NCBI RefSeq assembly: GCF_000150955.2
Contig: NC_011676.1
Location: forward strand, 516,419 to 580,418
From: Phaeodactylum tricornutum CCAP 1055/1
Lineage: Eukaryota > Bacillariophyta > Bacillariophyceae > Surirellales > Neidiaceae
DNA length: 64,000 bases
Direction: 5' to 3'
Under the pieces are notes generated by a model, which was given only the letters and a program-made list of their open reading frames with translations, did not search any database and was not told the DNA's origin. This document shows positions 31,511 through 41,336 of this stretch, in pieces. The translations under genes were made by a program, and so were the position numbers. Every line of letters begins with the position of its first letter. The first letter of the stretch is position 1.

Positions 31511-32716
31511 ATGAACAGACCACGAGCCCGATTTATGTGCGGCACGATCCTGCTGCCTTTCTTGTGCGCGGTGTTTGTCCTCGATCTGCGGACTACGAAC
31601 CGCTTCAATATTTGGAGTGGAGCTCGTCTCCAATCCTCTAGTTCCCTACAGACAAAGCCTTCCGGTCATCGAGAACCTTGCAACTGTTCCCTGTCACTAG
31701 ATAGCAATCGCGACCAAAGCACCGCTGACCAAAACAATCTAAAGCAGAAGGAAGCGGAGAAGTTGATTTCCGAGACTCCACCGCTGCGGTTTTGTCGCAT
31801 TCCCCGCATCCAGTTTGGACCGCGATCGAAATATTCCAAGTACGTTACTTTTCAGTGTGGAGGAGAAGCCTACTACCAGTTAGGACAGCGGCTATCCGCC
31901 TACGGTGAACGCGGAGGGACCCATCCGACCAATAAAACGATTCCGAACGTCGCGTGGGGGCGACGCAGTTCCATACCCTTGCGGACAAATCAATCCGCAT
32001 TGTTTTTCGGTAATTCGCACACTCGGCAAATACTGGAAAGCTTCCTATGTCAGTATCAGGAATACATTGTTGATGGCTCTTTAGAACGGGACAGTTCTGA
32101 AAATGTTGGTTTTGTGCGCTTCGCCAACAATGCGACTGTGCAGTGGCTGATCAATAGTTGGGTAGCATTCAGCGAGGAACTGCCCAAAGCATTGCCACTT
32201 GAGTTGATTGAACCGCGTCCCCTGGATACGTTTGATGTCGTTGTCCTGGGTGCGTTTAACAATCTACCAAACCATCGCACAACTCGCTCGTCACACAAGA
32301 AGGCGACTGGCTCGGCCTACCTGAAGGCCATGGAAGAGGCATCAAACAATCACCCGGATCTGAATTGGACCAAACCTCCACCAACCCTCCTCGATTTAGC
32401 AGAGACTTGCTCTGCAAAAACGACTCTAGTGGGAGTTAGTATGTTTAAAGCTAGAGGGGGGTCAACTGACTACGACGGCTTTTTGCGACACTACGAGCTG
32501 CTGCAAGAACAAGGTCGTTCCACAGTGCACCTTCTGAAAAGCCGCCAACACATTGCCACGGTCGGCGAAGGTGGATCTAATCAAAAACACAGTGTAGATG
32601 AGGCCCTGGAAGGTGCGGCCGGGGAAATGTCGCATCGCTGTACCGGACCTCATGGAAGTGTGGTAGACTTGACCGTTTGGGATTTCGTGGAGGTACTGAC
32701 TGTCAAGAAGGATTAA
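31511..32716 (+). CDS. Type II membrane protein with SGNH/PC-esterase-like motif, unknown function
   Basis: A 401-aa protein. A signal-anchor (about residues 9-26, MCGTILLPFLCAVFVLDL) suggests an ER/Golgi type II topology. The lumenal part has N-x-S/T sequons. The block SALFFGNSHTRQILESFLCQ resembles the first motif (G-x-S) of SGNH hydrolases and of PC-esterase/TBL-like O-acetyltransferases. A later LDTFDVVVLGAFNNLPNH may be a strand plus Asn motif, and HGSVVDLTVWDF lies near the C-terminus. Polysaccharide or glycan esterification is a plausible but unproven role. Confidence 0.65.
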   Translation: MNRPRARFMCGTILLPFLCAVFVLDLRTTNRFNIWSGARLQSSSSLQTKPSGHREPCNCSLSLDSNRDQSTADQNNLKQKEAEKLISETPPLRFCRIPRIQFGPRSKYSKYVTFQCGGEAYYQLGQRLSAYGERGGTHPTNKTIPNVAWGRRSSIPLRTNQSALFFGNSHTRQILESFLCQYQEYIVDGSLERDSSENVGFVRFANNATVQWLINSWVAFSEELPKALPLELIEPRPLDTFDVVVLGAFNNLPNHRTTRSSHKKATGSAYLKAMEEASNNHPDLNWTKPPPTLLDLAETCSAKTTLVGVSMFKARGGSTDYDGFLRHYELLQEQGRSTVHLLKSRQHIATVGEGGSNQKHSVDEALEGAAGEMSHRCTGPHGSVVDLTVWDFVEVLTVKKD

Positions 32717-33273
32717 AGTCTTTCAAGAAGAGGGCTCGTTTCTAACGAAACACAGACCCAGGACTTTTTTGGCAGGACAAGTTGTGATCCTTGTGTGATT
32801 GAGGGAAATAGACGCTTGTGTGCCTCTGGATTTTTTCTGGCATTGAGTCAATATACCTTATCAAGCACAGATATGGAGACAATAGGTGAACGGGACGAAG
32901 GCACAACGAGTCCGTAGAAAATTTGACAGCTTTGGAAAATATGAAAACCGTAACAATAGACTATATTGCAAAAACTTTAGGACTGACCCCGACCTGCGCC
33001 TCATCCACGACGAAAACTGGTTTAATATAAGTCAATCGCATAGACACCAAAGAAAGCTCCCAGCGACCAAATGCACAGCTAGAGTACCGATATAATGGTG
33101 TTGCAACCGCAGTATTTCCAAAGAATCCAAGACCTTGATAGCTTTCCTTTCTGCCCTTCACTTACGAGAGCTCTACAATGCCCAATATTTGACGCTTTCT
33201 CCTGGGGTATAACGCCAAGTATCCATTATTCCTCTTCTCCAATAGCAAAAAGAGTATAACAATCCTTATCGTT
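32717..33273. other. Convergent intergenic region, no gene seen
   Basis: About 560 bp between the 3' ends of the SGNH-like gene (+) and IDI (-). Only frames under 70 codons are open and none has a recognisable motif. Confidence 0.45.
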
Positions 33274-34272
33274 TTATGTTTGTTCTACCGTAGAAGAGGA
33301 TAGAACACCTGTCTTGCGTTCGTGCGACGGCAGATTGTAGGACGCATAATGCTCTTTCGGTGGATCGAAAAAGGTCACATCCAGATTCGTATATTTGCCT
33401 TGGAGACTTCCACGTAAATCGGCCCACCACTCGAAACCCCCGCGATTCATAATACCCCGGAACCAGGGCGACCACAACAAATCGGGATCCTCCATCATGT
33501 CTTTCATTTCCTCCATTGATACATACTTATAGTCCGAAACTTCGTCGGGATTCGCATCTACGGGCACTTGTCCATTCACTTGAAGGAACAAAATGTAATC
33601 TATTTCGTGTTCTCCCCAAGCAGTATCGTCTCCGTAAGTAACAGTATCAGCGGCCCAATAGTGAAACCGGGTCAGGAATTGGATGTCCTCCTTGGGGAGG
33701 TTTTCTGGTGCAATTCCCAGTTCGTGTTTGCATTTCCGCACCGCTGCGTGCTTAATACCAGGAAACATGGGATAGGCATCGTCGGCAACATCTACTTCGT
33801 TCGGTGTCATATCGTAGAGAGGATGACTGCAGCAGGTATTGGTCCAGACGTTGGGAAAGGTAATTTTGGTGCCGGCACGTTGGGTCAAAAGCATGCGATC
33901 TTGATCGTCAAACAAAAAGAATGAAAACGCGCGGTGAAGCGCCGCCCGTGGCGTCTCTTTATTGAAGGTATGCCCGTTGCGTTTGGACAAGTTCACGTTC
34001 CGAACAAGCCGGTCGTTTTCGTTCACGGCTATAAGCCTGTCACTCTCCATCATGGCTTCTTGATCCATATTAACACCATACGCTTTATCGTTACTTTTCG
34101 CGTTGGAGGAAAACAGGCATGTAGCGCATCTATCCTTAATTGCACGAAGCCCCCAAGACTGAGCGACCATAAATTGACGGCTCTTGGCGCTGGGGGCGAG
34201 CCCGGCTACTCTTCCAATCCACGCAGCTCCCAATATTATCATGGCTCCTATTTTCCCTGGCATTCGTCTCAT
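33274..34272 (-). CDS. IDI: Isopentenyl diphosphate delta-isomerase (type I, Nudix fold)
   Basis: A 332-aa protein catalysing IPP to DMAPP isomerisation in isoprenoid synthesis. Type I motifs are clear: LHRAFSFFLFDDQDRMLLTQ, FPNVWTNTCCSHP with the catalytic Cys, AVRKCKHELGI, and the WGEHEIDYILF block with metal-binding Glu. The first in-frame ATG is 34272. The N-terminus has a hydrophobic signal-like stretch (GAMIILGAAWIGRVAG) followed by LAPSAKSRQF, suggesting a plastid bipartite presequence, so this would be the plastid isozyme (inference). Upstream the frame opens only with TTG. About 130 presequence and linker residues precede the core. Confidence 0.93.
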   Translation of the reverse strand: MRRMPGKIGAMIILGAAWIGRVAGLAPSAKSRQFMVAQSWGLRAIKDRCATCLFSSNAKSNDKAYGVNMDQEAMMESDRLIAVNENDRLVRNVNLSKRNGHTFNKETPRAALHRAFSFFLFDDQDRMLLTQRAGTKITFPNVWTNTCCSHPLYDMTPNEVDVADDAYPMFPGIKHAAVRKCKHELGIAPENLPKEDIQFLTRFHYWAADTVTYGDDTAWGEHEIDYILFLQVNGQVPVDANPDEVSDYKYVSMEEMKDMMEDPDLLWSPWFRGIMNRGGFEWWADLRGSLQGKYTNLDVTFFDPPKEHYASYNLPSHERKTGVLSSSTVEQT

Positions 34273-34874
34273 TCCGAAAACAATATCTGTTTTCGCGAAA
34301 CACAGACTCTTGCTTGTGTTTTCGTTGCTTGCGGCAAGATTGCCTCCGGAGCAGGCGAAAAGATACCGGAGGTAGAAAGTTTGAAACAAAGGAGAGGCTC
34401 ATATTCTCCTTCAACCTAACTGTAAATCGTCTCACTTTCTGGAAACGCCGACTTTTGACAAGATGTGAAACCTTCAACTTCCGGGGTTAAACCTACCCTA
34501 ACGATATCTGATGTAGAAAGGGTGGATAAAACCATAACGGCATAGGAGAACGACAAAATCTTATCTAGCATGAAACTTACGGTACTCAAATATCCTAATT
34601 AACAGTAATCTGTGTAAGAGGGGTTTTACAGTTAAAAGCTGTTTGATGTCAACGACGGTTTCAGGATAGGTCGAAATTACATTGGGTCTTTTCATTAGGT
34701 AAGTTTGCGCCAGCTGGGACCCAATTGGCGACCTTGTAGCGACCGGCGTGCGAGTGCACGATTCTTTTGTCCGAATCGTCCAATCTCCTGATATAGCCAT
34801 CGAATTGACTCCAAACTTACATTACACATCAGAGAGAAACAGTCCGTGGCGAGGCAAGCACTGTGTAGGACACC
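34273..34874. other. Divergent intergenic region (IDI / Qa-SNARE promoters)
   Basis: About 600 bp between IDI (-) and the first SNARE gene (+). No gene-like frame or clear regulatory motif is visible. Confidence 0.4.
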
Positions 34875-36044
34875 ATGTCGTTTCGGGAAATCTCAAGCAG
34901 GCTCTATCCGCAGCAACGGCCGAAGCCAAAGCGGGGCCGGCACGCACTGTCCGTTCAATTTCAAGAACCGCTCACCGATCAACAGAAAACTCGTCTACAG
35001 CCGCCACGTCCGATCGTATTGTATGGAGGGGACGTACGCAGCGGGCGTTCGGAAGACACGCTGTCGGAAGACGGGAGTCAATCCTACACGGAAGTACTCT
35101 GGGATCGGCGTCGACTGGACAAACATGGTGCGAGCCGGGAAATTGTCACGCGCAAATCCACCTTGGCGAGGCTGACCAACGCGACGTTGCAATTTCAAAA
35201 AATGGTGGCCGATCTCGAACACCTTCTTAAAGAGAGCGGCGAATCGCCGGAAATGGCGTGGCGTGCGAAAATTCTGCTCACGTCTGCGCAGTATACCGAC
35301 AAAGAGCTGTGGAAGGAGCTGTACACCTACGAACGTACCTTGCTGATCGATACCCGCAATGTGGCCACTAGCGCCGAACTCCGTACGGCGCAGACGGCAT
35401 GTATGAAGCTGCACCGTGACTTCAAGCGTATCCACAAGACACTTGTAATGGTAGTTTCTCTACACGAAAAGCGACAGTCAGTAGAAATTAGTCGATTAGG
35501 GGCCGTTGGATGGAGCGAGAAGCATCGCGGCGACGAAGACTTTTTCGACAAAGCAATGCGTCAAGACGAGATCGATCGAATGAACAGATCCATGCACAAA
35601 GTCAACGACATATATAAGGAACTTGGACAGTTGGTAGAGGTACAGCAGGAAGATATCGATCTACTGGAGGATACGATTCTAGATTCGAAAGCGAACGTTG
35701 AAGCAGCGGATTGGGAGTTCTTCTGTGCTCAAGAGAGGACAAATTTGTGTGCTAGAAATGACAGTGAGGTCGTGTACGGTGATGAGGAAACCTTTGGTTG
35801 TGGTATGTTTGAACTCGAGAGCTTTTCCAGGTCAATAAATATGTTCATTGCTGATGAAGCAAGGGATCAAAGTCCAGATGCACCCCAGCCGGAAAAGGAG
35901 ATGCGAGTGTCGGAATCGTTCCACTGTATGATGCCCTTCGAAACCATTACGGAAGACATGAAAGCTGTTCAAGCCGATATCATGGGATTGGGGAATGATT
36001 TGGCAAGTCAACGCCAAAGCATGGAATGCGGTAACAAAGGCTAA
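34875..36044 (+). CDS. Qa-SNARE (syntaxin-like) without a membrane anchor
   Basis: A 389-aa protein. The SNARE motif lies near residues 230-285: QDEIDRMNRSMHKVNDIYKE, LGQLVEVQQEDIDLLEDTI. The zero-layer Gln falls within VEVQQEDID, where Qa-SNAREs have VHEQGEMID. The N-terminal half has helical segments consistent with an Habc-like bundle. No hydrophobic C-terminal anchor follows; the frame continues through about 100 mostly acidic residues to MECGNKG. A GTAACA donor-like sequence at the very end leaves open an unseen 3' exon, but I found no hydrophobic segment downstream. It resembles the SNARE at 51.7 kb in the RxMHxVNxIYK(E/D)L stretch. Confidence 0.75.
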   Translation: MSFREISSRLYPQQRPKPKRGRHALSVQFQEPLTDQQKTRLQPPRPIVLYGGDVRSGRSEDTLSEDGSQSYTEVLWDRRRLDKHGASREIVTRKSTLARLTNATLQFQKMVADLEHLLKESGESPEMAWRAKILLTSAQYTDKELWKELYTYERTLLIDTRNVATSAELRTAQTACMKLHRDFKRIHKTLVMVVSLHEKRQSVEISRLGAVGWSEKHRGDEDFFDKAMRQDEIDRMNRSMHKVNDIYKELGQLVEVQQEDIDLLEDTILDSKANVEAADWEFFCAQERTNLCARNDSEVVYGDEETFGCGMFELESFSRSINMFIADEARDQSPDAPQPEKEMRVSESFHCMMPFETITEDMKAVQADIMGLGNDLASQRQSMECGNKG

Positions 36045-36574
36045 GCTAGGACGCCCTCCGATGAAGAGATGCCCAAGGCTTGACGAGGGTCGCGTTCAAT
36101 TCCAGAACAACACACTCTCTAGAGGTGCTGCTTTGGTCTCCGTCTCCAATTTACAATGGTCATTTGGTACGCAACAATCCCGTTGACAAGCCAACGAGAC
36201 TCACGGCGATGGTATTTGAGGGAACTGCCGTACTCTCTGTAGTCTGGTAATTTTTGCCCCTAGCTAGTAGAGAAAAAGCGCTTCGAAAGAACCCGGCAAA
36301 CTTGCATAATCATAGTTGCACAATAAAAATGATGTCGGTATGAGTGAGTTCGTACCGGTATTTTCCTATCGCTTGGAGGTGAGTCACCTTTTCTCGATAC
36401 CAATCGCATGTTTCGTCCTTTCCATCAGCTTCGCGACTTCGATCGATGTTTCAATTTCCCGAAACGGTACACTTTTCGTTCCCGAAATCTCACCAAGTTA
36501 CGAATCAAAAGAGAGAAAAGAGACCAAGAGCGACAACACTGCCATTTGCGTAGTCTCCTTAAGTGTAGTCACAT
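36045..36574. other. Intergenic region between SNARE and photolyase
   Basis: A 530-bp same-strand spacer. Several frames are open into the photolyase 5' end but none has an independent motif. It presumably carries the SNARE 3' UTR and the photolyase promoter. Confidence 0.4.
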
Positions 36575-38383
36575 ATGCTCTTGTCCTCGCTGCGAAAGGT
36601 ACACTACTGCCGCATCCCGACACTCCGATCGATCGTCTACACGATTTCAACGCTGACCCTTGTTACAAAGTCCTTCCCCTTGGCCTCTACCGTTTCTAGT
36701 TCTTTAGCGTTTCCCTTGAAACGAAGTCTTCTCCGTCCAACTCGGAACTTTGCGTCTTCCAAAGCCATCGATAGACCGTCATCCGACAACATGTCTATCA
36801 ACAACAAGCCAGTCAAACATGCCGCCGACAGCTTGCTTCCGGATTGGATGCTCGCAAACCGTACACGAGTCCTTACTTCGGAAGGAACCGAGCCAAAAGA
36901 GGGACAATCGGTAGTGTACTGGATGCAACGTGACGTGCGATCGGTCGATAATTGGGCTCTCTTATGGGCTCGAGATCTAGCGATGCAGCACGATGTTCCC
37001 CTACACGTCGTGTACGCGTTGCCACCACCGGCTTCGTCGGACGGATCAGACAACGATAGAGATTTGCCTCCAGCTCTCATTCAATTACCCATGACGAAGC
37101 GACATGGCGCCTTTTTGCTGGGTGGGCTAGAATGCGTGTACAAGGAGTTGAAAGAGATGAAGATTCCGTTGTACGTCTGCCTTCCCGACTCTCACGAGAA
37201 GGTTGGCGAGACTGTCTGCGAAGCAATCCTGCATAAATACAAGGCAAAAATTGTTGTCTCTGATTTTTCTCCGATACGCGAATACCGTCAATGGATGGAA
37301 CTCCAGGCCGTACCTATCTTGGAGGAAGCGAAGGTCCCGTTTTATCAGGTTGATGCCCACAACATTGTGCCGGTGTGGACGGCAACCGACAAACGACAAG
37401 TTGGAGCTCGAACCCTACGGCCGCGAATTCATAAAGTGTATAATGACTACCTACAAGACTATCCGGATCTCAAAGGCAACAGCCATTCGGTTGACCAACC
37501 CAAGTTTGACCGGGTCGAATACGAATCGTTTTTACAGATGGACGAATCGGTGGAATCCGTCGACTGGGCACAGCCTGGAACAGAAGCAGGTATGAAACAG
37601 TTTGAATTTTTTAGCAAGAATGGCCTAAAGATTTTTCATGAGCAACGTAATGATCCCGTGCAAAAGCACGTCTGCTCTGACATGTCCCCCTGGATCAATC
37701 ACGGCCATATTTCGTTTCAACGGTTGGCCCTAAATGTCAAAGCATTGAACAAACACGCCAACGGAGCTGCAGCCTTTATTGAAGAAGGCGTTATTCGTCG
37801 CGAGCTATCAGACAACATGTTGTACTATTCTCCGAACGACTACGACTCGCTCGAAACGGCAGCTGGCTGGGCACGGGAGAGCCTGCAACTGCACGCGTCC
37901 GACGAACGTGAATTCGTGTACTCACTCTCCGAGCTGGAGGAAGGACGCACTCACGATGATTTGTGGAATGCAGCTCAGTTGCAGATGGTACGAGATGGAA
38001 AAATGCACGGCTTTATGCGCATGTACTGGGCCAAAAAAATCCTCGAGTGGTCCGAATCTCCGGTTGGGGCGTTGCGGACGGCGCAATACCTGAATGACAA
38101 GTACGAATTGGACGGCCGCGATCCAAACGGCTTTGTCGGGGTCGGCTGGTCCATAATGGGAATCCATGATCAAGGATGGAAGGAACGAGAAGTGTTTGGT
38201 AAAATTCGGTACATGAACTACAACGGGTGTAAGCGTAAATTCAAAGTGGAGGAGTATGTTGCTCAGTACAAAGGTGCCGCCGAGAATGCTGCCAATGCAG
38301 TGGAGGAAACAAATGGGTCGTCCAACAAGCGCAAATCGTTACCAAGCTCTTCAAATTCGAAACAAAAGACTGCCAGAAAGTAA
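36575..38383 (+). CDS. Class II CPD photolyase
   Basis: A 602-aa flavoprotein that repairs cyclobutane pyrimidine dimers using blue light. The N-terminal alpha/beta domain opens with VVYWMQRDVRSVDNWALLWA, typical of class II enzymes. The FAD-binding helical domain shows MSPWINHGHISFQRLAL, the EEGVIRRELSDNMLYYSPN block, HDDLWNAAQLQMVRDGKMHGFMRMYWAKKI (split here by my reading into two blocks) and DPNGFVGVGWSIMGIHDQGW with IRYMNYNGCKRKF. The first ~75 residues are a Ser/Leu/Arg-rich presequence of unknown destination. The C-terminal tail is Ser/Lys-rich and could be a nuclear signal. Diatoms also carry other cryptochrome/photolyase types. Confidence 0.93.
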   Translation: MLLSSLRKVHYCRIPTLRSIVYTISTLTLVTKSFPLASTVSSSLAFPLKRSLLRPTRNFASSKAIDRPSSDNMSINNKPVKHAADSLLPDWMLANRTRVLTSEGTEPKEGQSVVYWMQRDVRSVDNWALLWARDLAMQHDVPLHVVYALPPPASSDGSDNDRDLPPALIQLPMTKRHGAFLLGGLECVYKELKEMKIPLYVCLPDSHEKVGETVCEAILHKYKAKIVVSDFSPIREYRQWMELQAVPILEEAKVPFYQVDAHNIVPVWTATDKRQVGARTLRPRIHKVYNDYLQDYPDLKGNSHSVDQPKFDRVEYESFLQMDESVESVDWAQPGTEAGMKQFEFFSKNGLKIFHEQRNDPVQKHVCSDMSPWINHGHISFQRLALNVKALNKHANGAAAFIEEGVIRRELSDNMLYYSPNDYDSLETAAGWARESLQLHASDEREFVYSLSELEEGRTHDDLWNAAQLQMVRDGKMHGFMRMYWAKKILEWSESPVGALRTAQYLNDKYELDGRDPNGFVGVGWSIMGIHDQGWKEREVFGKIRYMNYNGCKRKFKVEEYVAQYKGAAENAANAVEETNGSSNKRKSLPSSSNSKQKTARK

Positions 38384-38664
38384 GAAGTCAGACCTTTATC
38401 TAGTCTTGCGTCGTTATAGATGGGTTGCTCACAGTTACATCGACGCACATTACTCGGCAATGAGTAGACATGTAATTTATCAAACTTCCGCGTATCTGTC
38501 ACAACATACCCTCTTTTCATTGGACCGAAACGTCGTTTGAGATATTTTCACAGCTCTATTATCGTTATTCGTAACAGTAAAGCTCGAAATGGTTTCCCGT
38601 TGGTCCCTCTAGCTAGCTTGAGTTCGCGCCGCTATCCGATCTTCTCCATTATGGCCTCTCCACC

Positions 38665-39882
38665 ATGACGAGGTTAGCATCGAAAACCGTTTGCCTTTCC
38701 ATACTTACCCTCTCTCAATCGCTGTTGGTTGCATGCGGTTTCTCGACGGCACCGGGGTATGCGTATGCGCCTCCTATGGCGACCAGACGATATCGAAATC
38801 CGACTTTGCTCGCCTCGGCTCTCTCGTCTGACGAGGTGCCGTCGGTGCATTCCGTTGTCCCGAAACTCCGAGACTGTGTGTGTTTGGTGACGGGGGCCAG
38901 TCGTGGAATCGGGAAAGGAATTGCCTTGGAACTTGGCAAGCAGGGAGCGATTGTTTACATTACGGGCACGTCTACCAGCGACAATAGCTCGTCGTTGAAC
39001 GCCGCGACGGGGCCTTATTCCGCCACGAAAGAATCCGGTGGACCTGGTACTATTGAGCAGACTGCGCAGGAAATCATGAACGCGGGTGGTATCGGGGTTG
39101 CCGTCCTCTGCAATCATGCGGTGGACAGTGAAGTGAAGCACCTCATGGACCGTATTGAACGAGACCACGGTCGCCTTGATATTCTGATCAACAACGCTTT
39201 TCGGCTACCGCAAGGAGGTGTTGAAATGCTGTACAAAAAGTTCTGGGAACAGGGTCCAGAAATATGGGATACTCTACACACGGTTGGTCTGCGTAGCCAC
39301 TTCGTCGCCAGCGTTTATGCCATGCCACTTCTGCAAGCCGCCAAGAAAAATCCGCAGCGTAATTTACCTCGCCCTTTCGTTGGGATGGTTTCATCCTTTG
39401 GAGGACTAACGTATACCTTCAACGTACCGTATGGAGTTGGAAAGGCCGGAGTAGACCGATTGGCCAAAGACATGGCCGTCGAACTAACACCAGAAGATAT
39501 CTGTGTTGTTTCCTTCTGGCCCGGAGTTGTGGACACGGAACGAACCCAAGAAAGCGTCAAAAAAGGCGATTGGGAGAAATACGTGGGACTTCCACTTGAC
39601 AATGCAGAAACGCCAGGCTTCACAGGCAAAGCTATTATAGCTACCGCTACCGACCCGAGCAATATGCGCAAAACTGGAACGTATCAAGTCGTTGCAGAAT
39701 TGTCGGAGGAGTACAATTTTTTCGACGTCAATGGGAATCGACCGCCCAGCATTCGTTCTCTACGATTTCTGCTTCCAAGCTACGCCTTTGATCAAGCTAC
39801 AAGAGATATGGTACCTGGTTGGATGATTCCAGACTGGAAGCTGCCGTTTTGGGTCATGGCGCAGGGACAACCACCAGCGTAA
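38665..39882 (+). CDS. Short-chain dehydrogenase/reductase (DHRS1-like), plastid-type presequence
   Basis: A 405-aa SDR. Motifs: cofactor loop VTGASRGIGKGIALELGKQG, INNAF, and active-site Ser followed by Y-x3-K (VSSFGGL, then VPYGVGKAGVDRLAKDMAVE), then VVSFWPGVVDTERT. The pattern matches DHRS1-like enzymes. Residues about 10-26 are a signal peptide (LSILTLSQSLLVACG) followed by FSTAPG, close to the diatom ASAFAP plastid motif. Substrate unknown. An upstream out-of-frame ATG at about 38651 might form a tiny leader frame. The ATG at 38665 is the first in this frame. Confidence 0.85.
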   Translation: MTRLASKTVCLSILTLSQSLLVACGFSTAPGYAYAPPMATRRYRNPTLLASALSSDEVPSVHSVVPKLRDCVCLVTGASRGIGKGIALELGKQGAIVYITGTSTSDNSSSLNAATGPYSATKESGGPGTIEQTAQEIMNAGGIGVAVLCNHAVDSEVKHLMDRIERDHGRLDILINNAFRLPQGGVEMLYKKFWEQGPEIWDTLHTVGLRSHFVASVYAMPLLQAAKKNPQRNLPRPFVGMVSSFGGLTYTFNVPYGVGKAGVDRLAKDMAVELTPEDICVVSFWPGVVDTERTQESVKKGDWEKYVGLPLDNAETPGFTGKAIIATATDPSNMRKTGTYQVVAELSEEYNFFDVNGNRPPSIRSLRFLLPSYAFDQATRDMVPGWMIPDWKLPFWVMAQGQPPA

Positions 39883-40988
39883 AACGACTGATAGCGCGAG
39901 TCCTGTATTGCTATGTCACAGGTTGTGGTTTTCATTTACAGCTGGTTATTGCACCACGTCGTCCAACAAATCCAATCCTAGAATCAAGGAAACCGTCTGA
40001 CACAGCATGTGTCATCGCCGTTGCGTTTTGCTTATTCAGTGGCGAAAACATATTGCGTCAACAACGCGGAAGCCTGAAATACTGCATTTCTTCCTCTTCT
40101 TCCAGTGACTGTGAGCTCCTTCCGAGTCTAGGATACTTATACGCTACCCAAAGGAACTCACCAGCAACGAATATTCTTGCAACACAACTTATCACAGTAA
40201 AAAAAAACATCAGGACGATCTTCGCCGGTTGAGGTAGTTCTCTGCTAAGCATCCGTCACGGTAGTCGTGTAATTGTGTTTTTATTGAATGGTTGGGATGG
40301 ACTTTAATAAAATCTGAAAGATAAGGGAAACCCCCGCACATCGAGTTCATAATTTCTTTTTGGCATTGCTCATAGTTTTAATCTTTGTGCTGCTGCAACC
40401 TGCTTGCAAAGAATCAGGAATGCCGAGAAAAGTTTCTCTCTTCTCTTGTAAAGAGTCTCTCTCGACTGTGTGTGCAACAATCATTACTGTAAGCATCTGA
40501 AAATGATCAACAATCCGACGATTCACTCTGGGTAGTCCGAAACTACAGGTGACTGACTACTAGAACTGACTGGCCTGACTTAGATTTTTGGGATCGTCCG
40601 TTAGACGGTCGTAGGACGAACCAAGAAGAGCATTCACAGCCACTTTCAGGCGACGCCTGGACGGAAGAGGGCAAGGACACGAAAGTGAGCAATGGATATT
40701 CTGCATTTTGTACCATAATTCACCACAGTCAGCTGACTCTCCGCGCTTGCTTCATCAAGAGATGACAAGGACGTAAGATCACACATAGTCTCCCTTCGAT
40801 TATTATCCTCAATTTTCAAACCAATACTTGCGCCAGTCGGGAACAGTAGACATTGCGTACAGCTTCCATTGCAGATTATCGCTTACAGGTAGTATCGATA
40901 GTGTTCATCGGCAATCGAGATACTGTTCTGATTGTGTAAACGGGAACGCCAGTTGTGTATTTCCTTTGCAGCACTCCTAGTGGATTCT
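39883..40988. other. Intergenic region of 1.1 kb, no gene seen
   Basis: No frame carries a motif. Near its end a GTAGTATCG donor-like sequence (40889) and a strong acceptor (tttcctttgcag, ending 40971) could frame an 83-bp 5' UTR intron for the downstream NAA38-like gene; this is inference only. Confidence 0.4.
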
Positions 40989-41333
40989 ATGAATAAAAAG
41001 GTTCAGCAACCTCGCACGGACCACGCTGCTATTCTTGCTCGTGATGCAATACGCAATCTTTTGGGATCACGTGTTTCTTGCACGCTTTCGGATGGACGGC
41101 AAACGGTAGGAGTCTTGGTCTGTGTCGACCGACTGAAAAACATGGTTCTGACGGATTGCTGGGAAACACGTACGATTGTTTCGACAGATTACAACCCGGA
41201 CAAAACGAACGTAGTTAAAACTCTGGCAAAGCGACATTTGCAACAAGCCATGGTCCCTGGCGCAAATTTGGTCAAGGTAGAAGTTGAAAACCTTATTTAC
41301 GAACAAAAAATCGCCCCGATTCTGAAGAAGTGA
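40989..41333 (+). CDS. NAA38: LSm-domain protein, NAA38/LSMD1-like (NatC auxiliary subunit)
   Basis: A 114-aa Sm-fold protein. LLGSRVSCTLSDGRQTVGVL and VCVDRLKNMVLTDCWETR form the Sm1 block. LQQAMVPGANLVKVEVE matches the Sm2 block of NAA38, whose relatives read GLAMVPGxHIVSIEV. NAA38 is the small auxiliary subunit of the NatC N-terminal acetyltransferase (with NAA30 and NAA35). The start is the ATG at 40989, just after a strong polypyrimidine/AG acceptor. The frame upstream lacks another ATG and opens only with a non-ATG codon at 40932. Another Sm-like protein is the main alternative. Confidence 0.78.
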   Translation: MNKKVQQPRTDHAAILARDAIRNLLGSRVSCTLSDGRQTVGVLVCVDRLKNMVLTDCWETRTIVSTDYNPDKTNVVKTLAKRHLQQAMVPGANLVKVEVENLIYEQKIAPILKK

Positions 41334-41336
41334 AAC

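Noticed and set aside
39819-40232. 137-codon frame overlapping the SDR 3' end
   Set aside because: Alternate frame of the SDR end extended by chance into AT-rich DNA; no motif.
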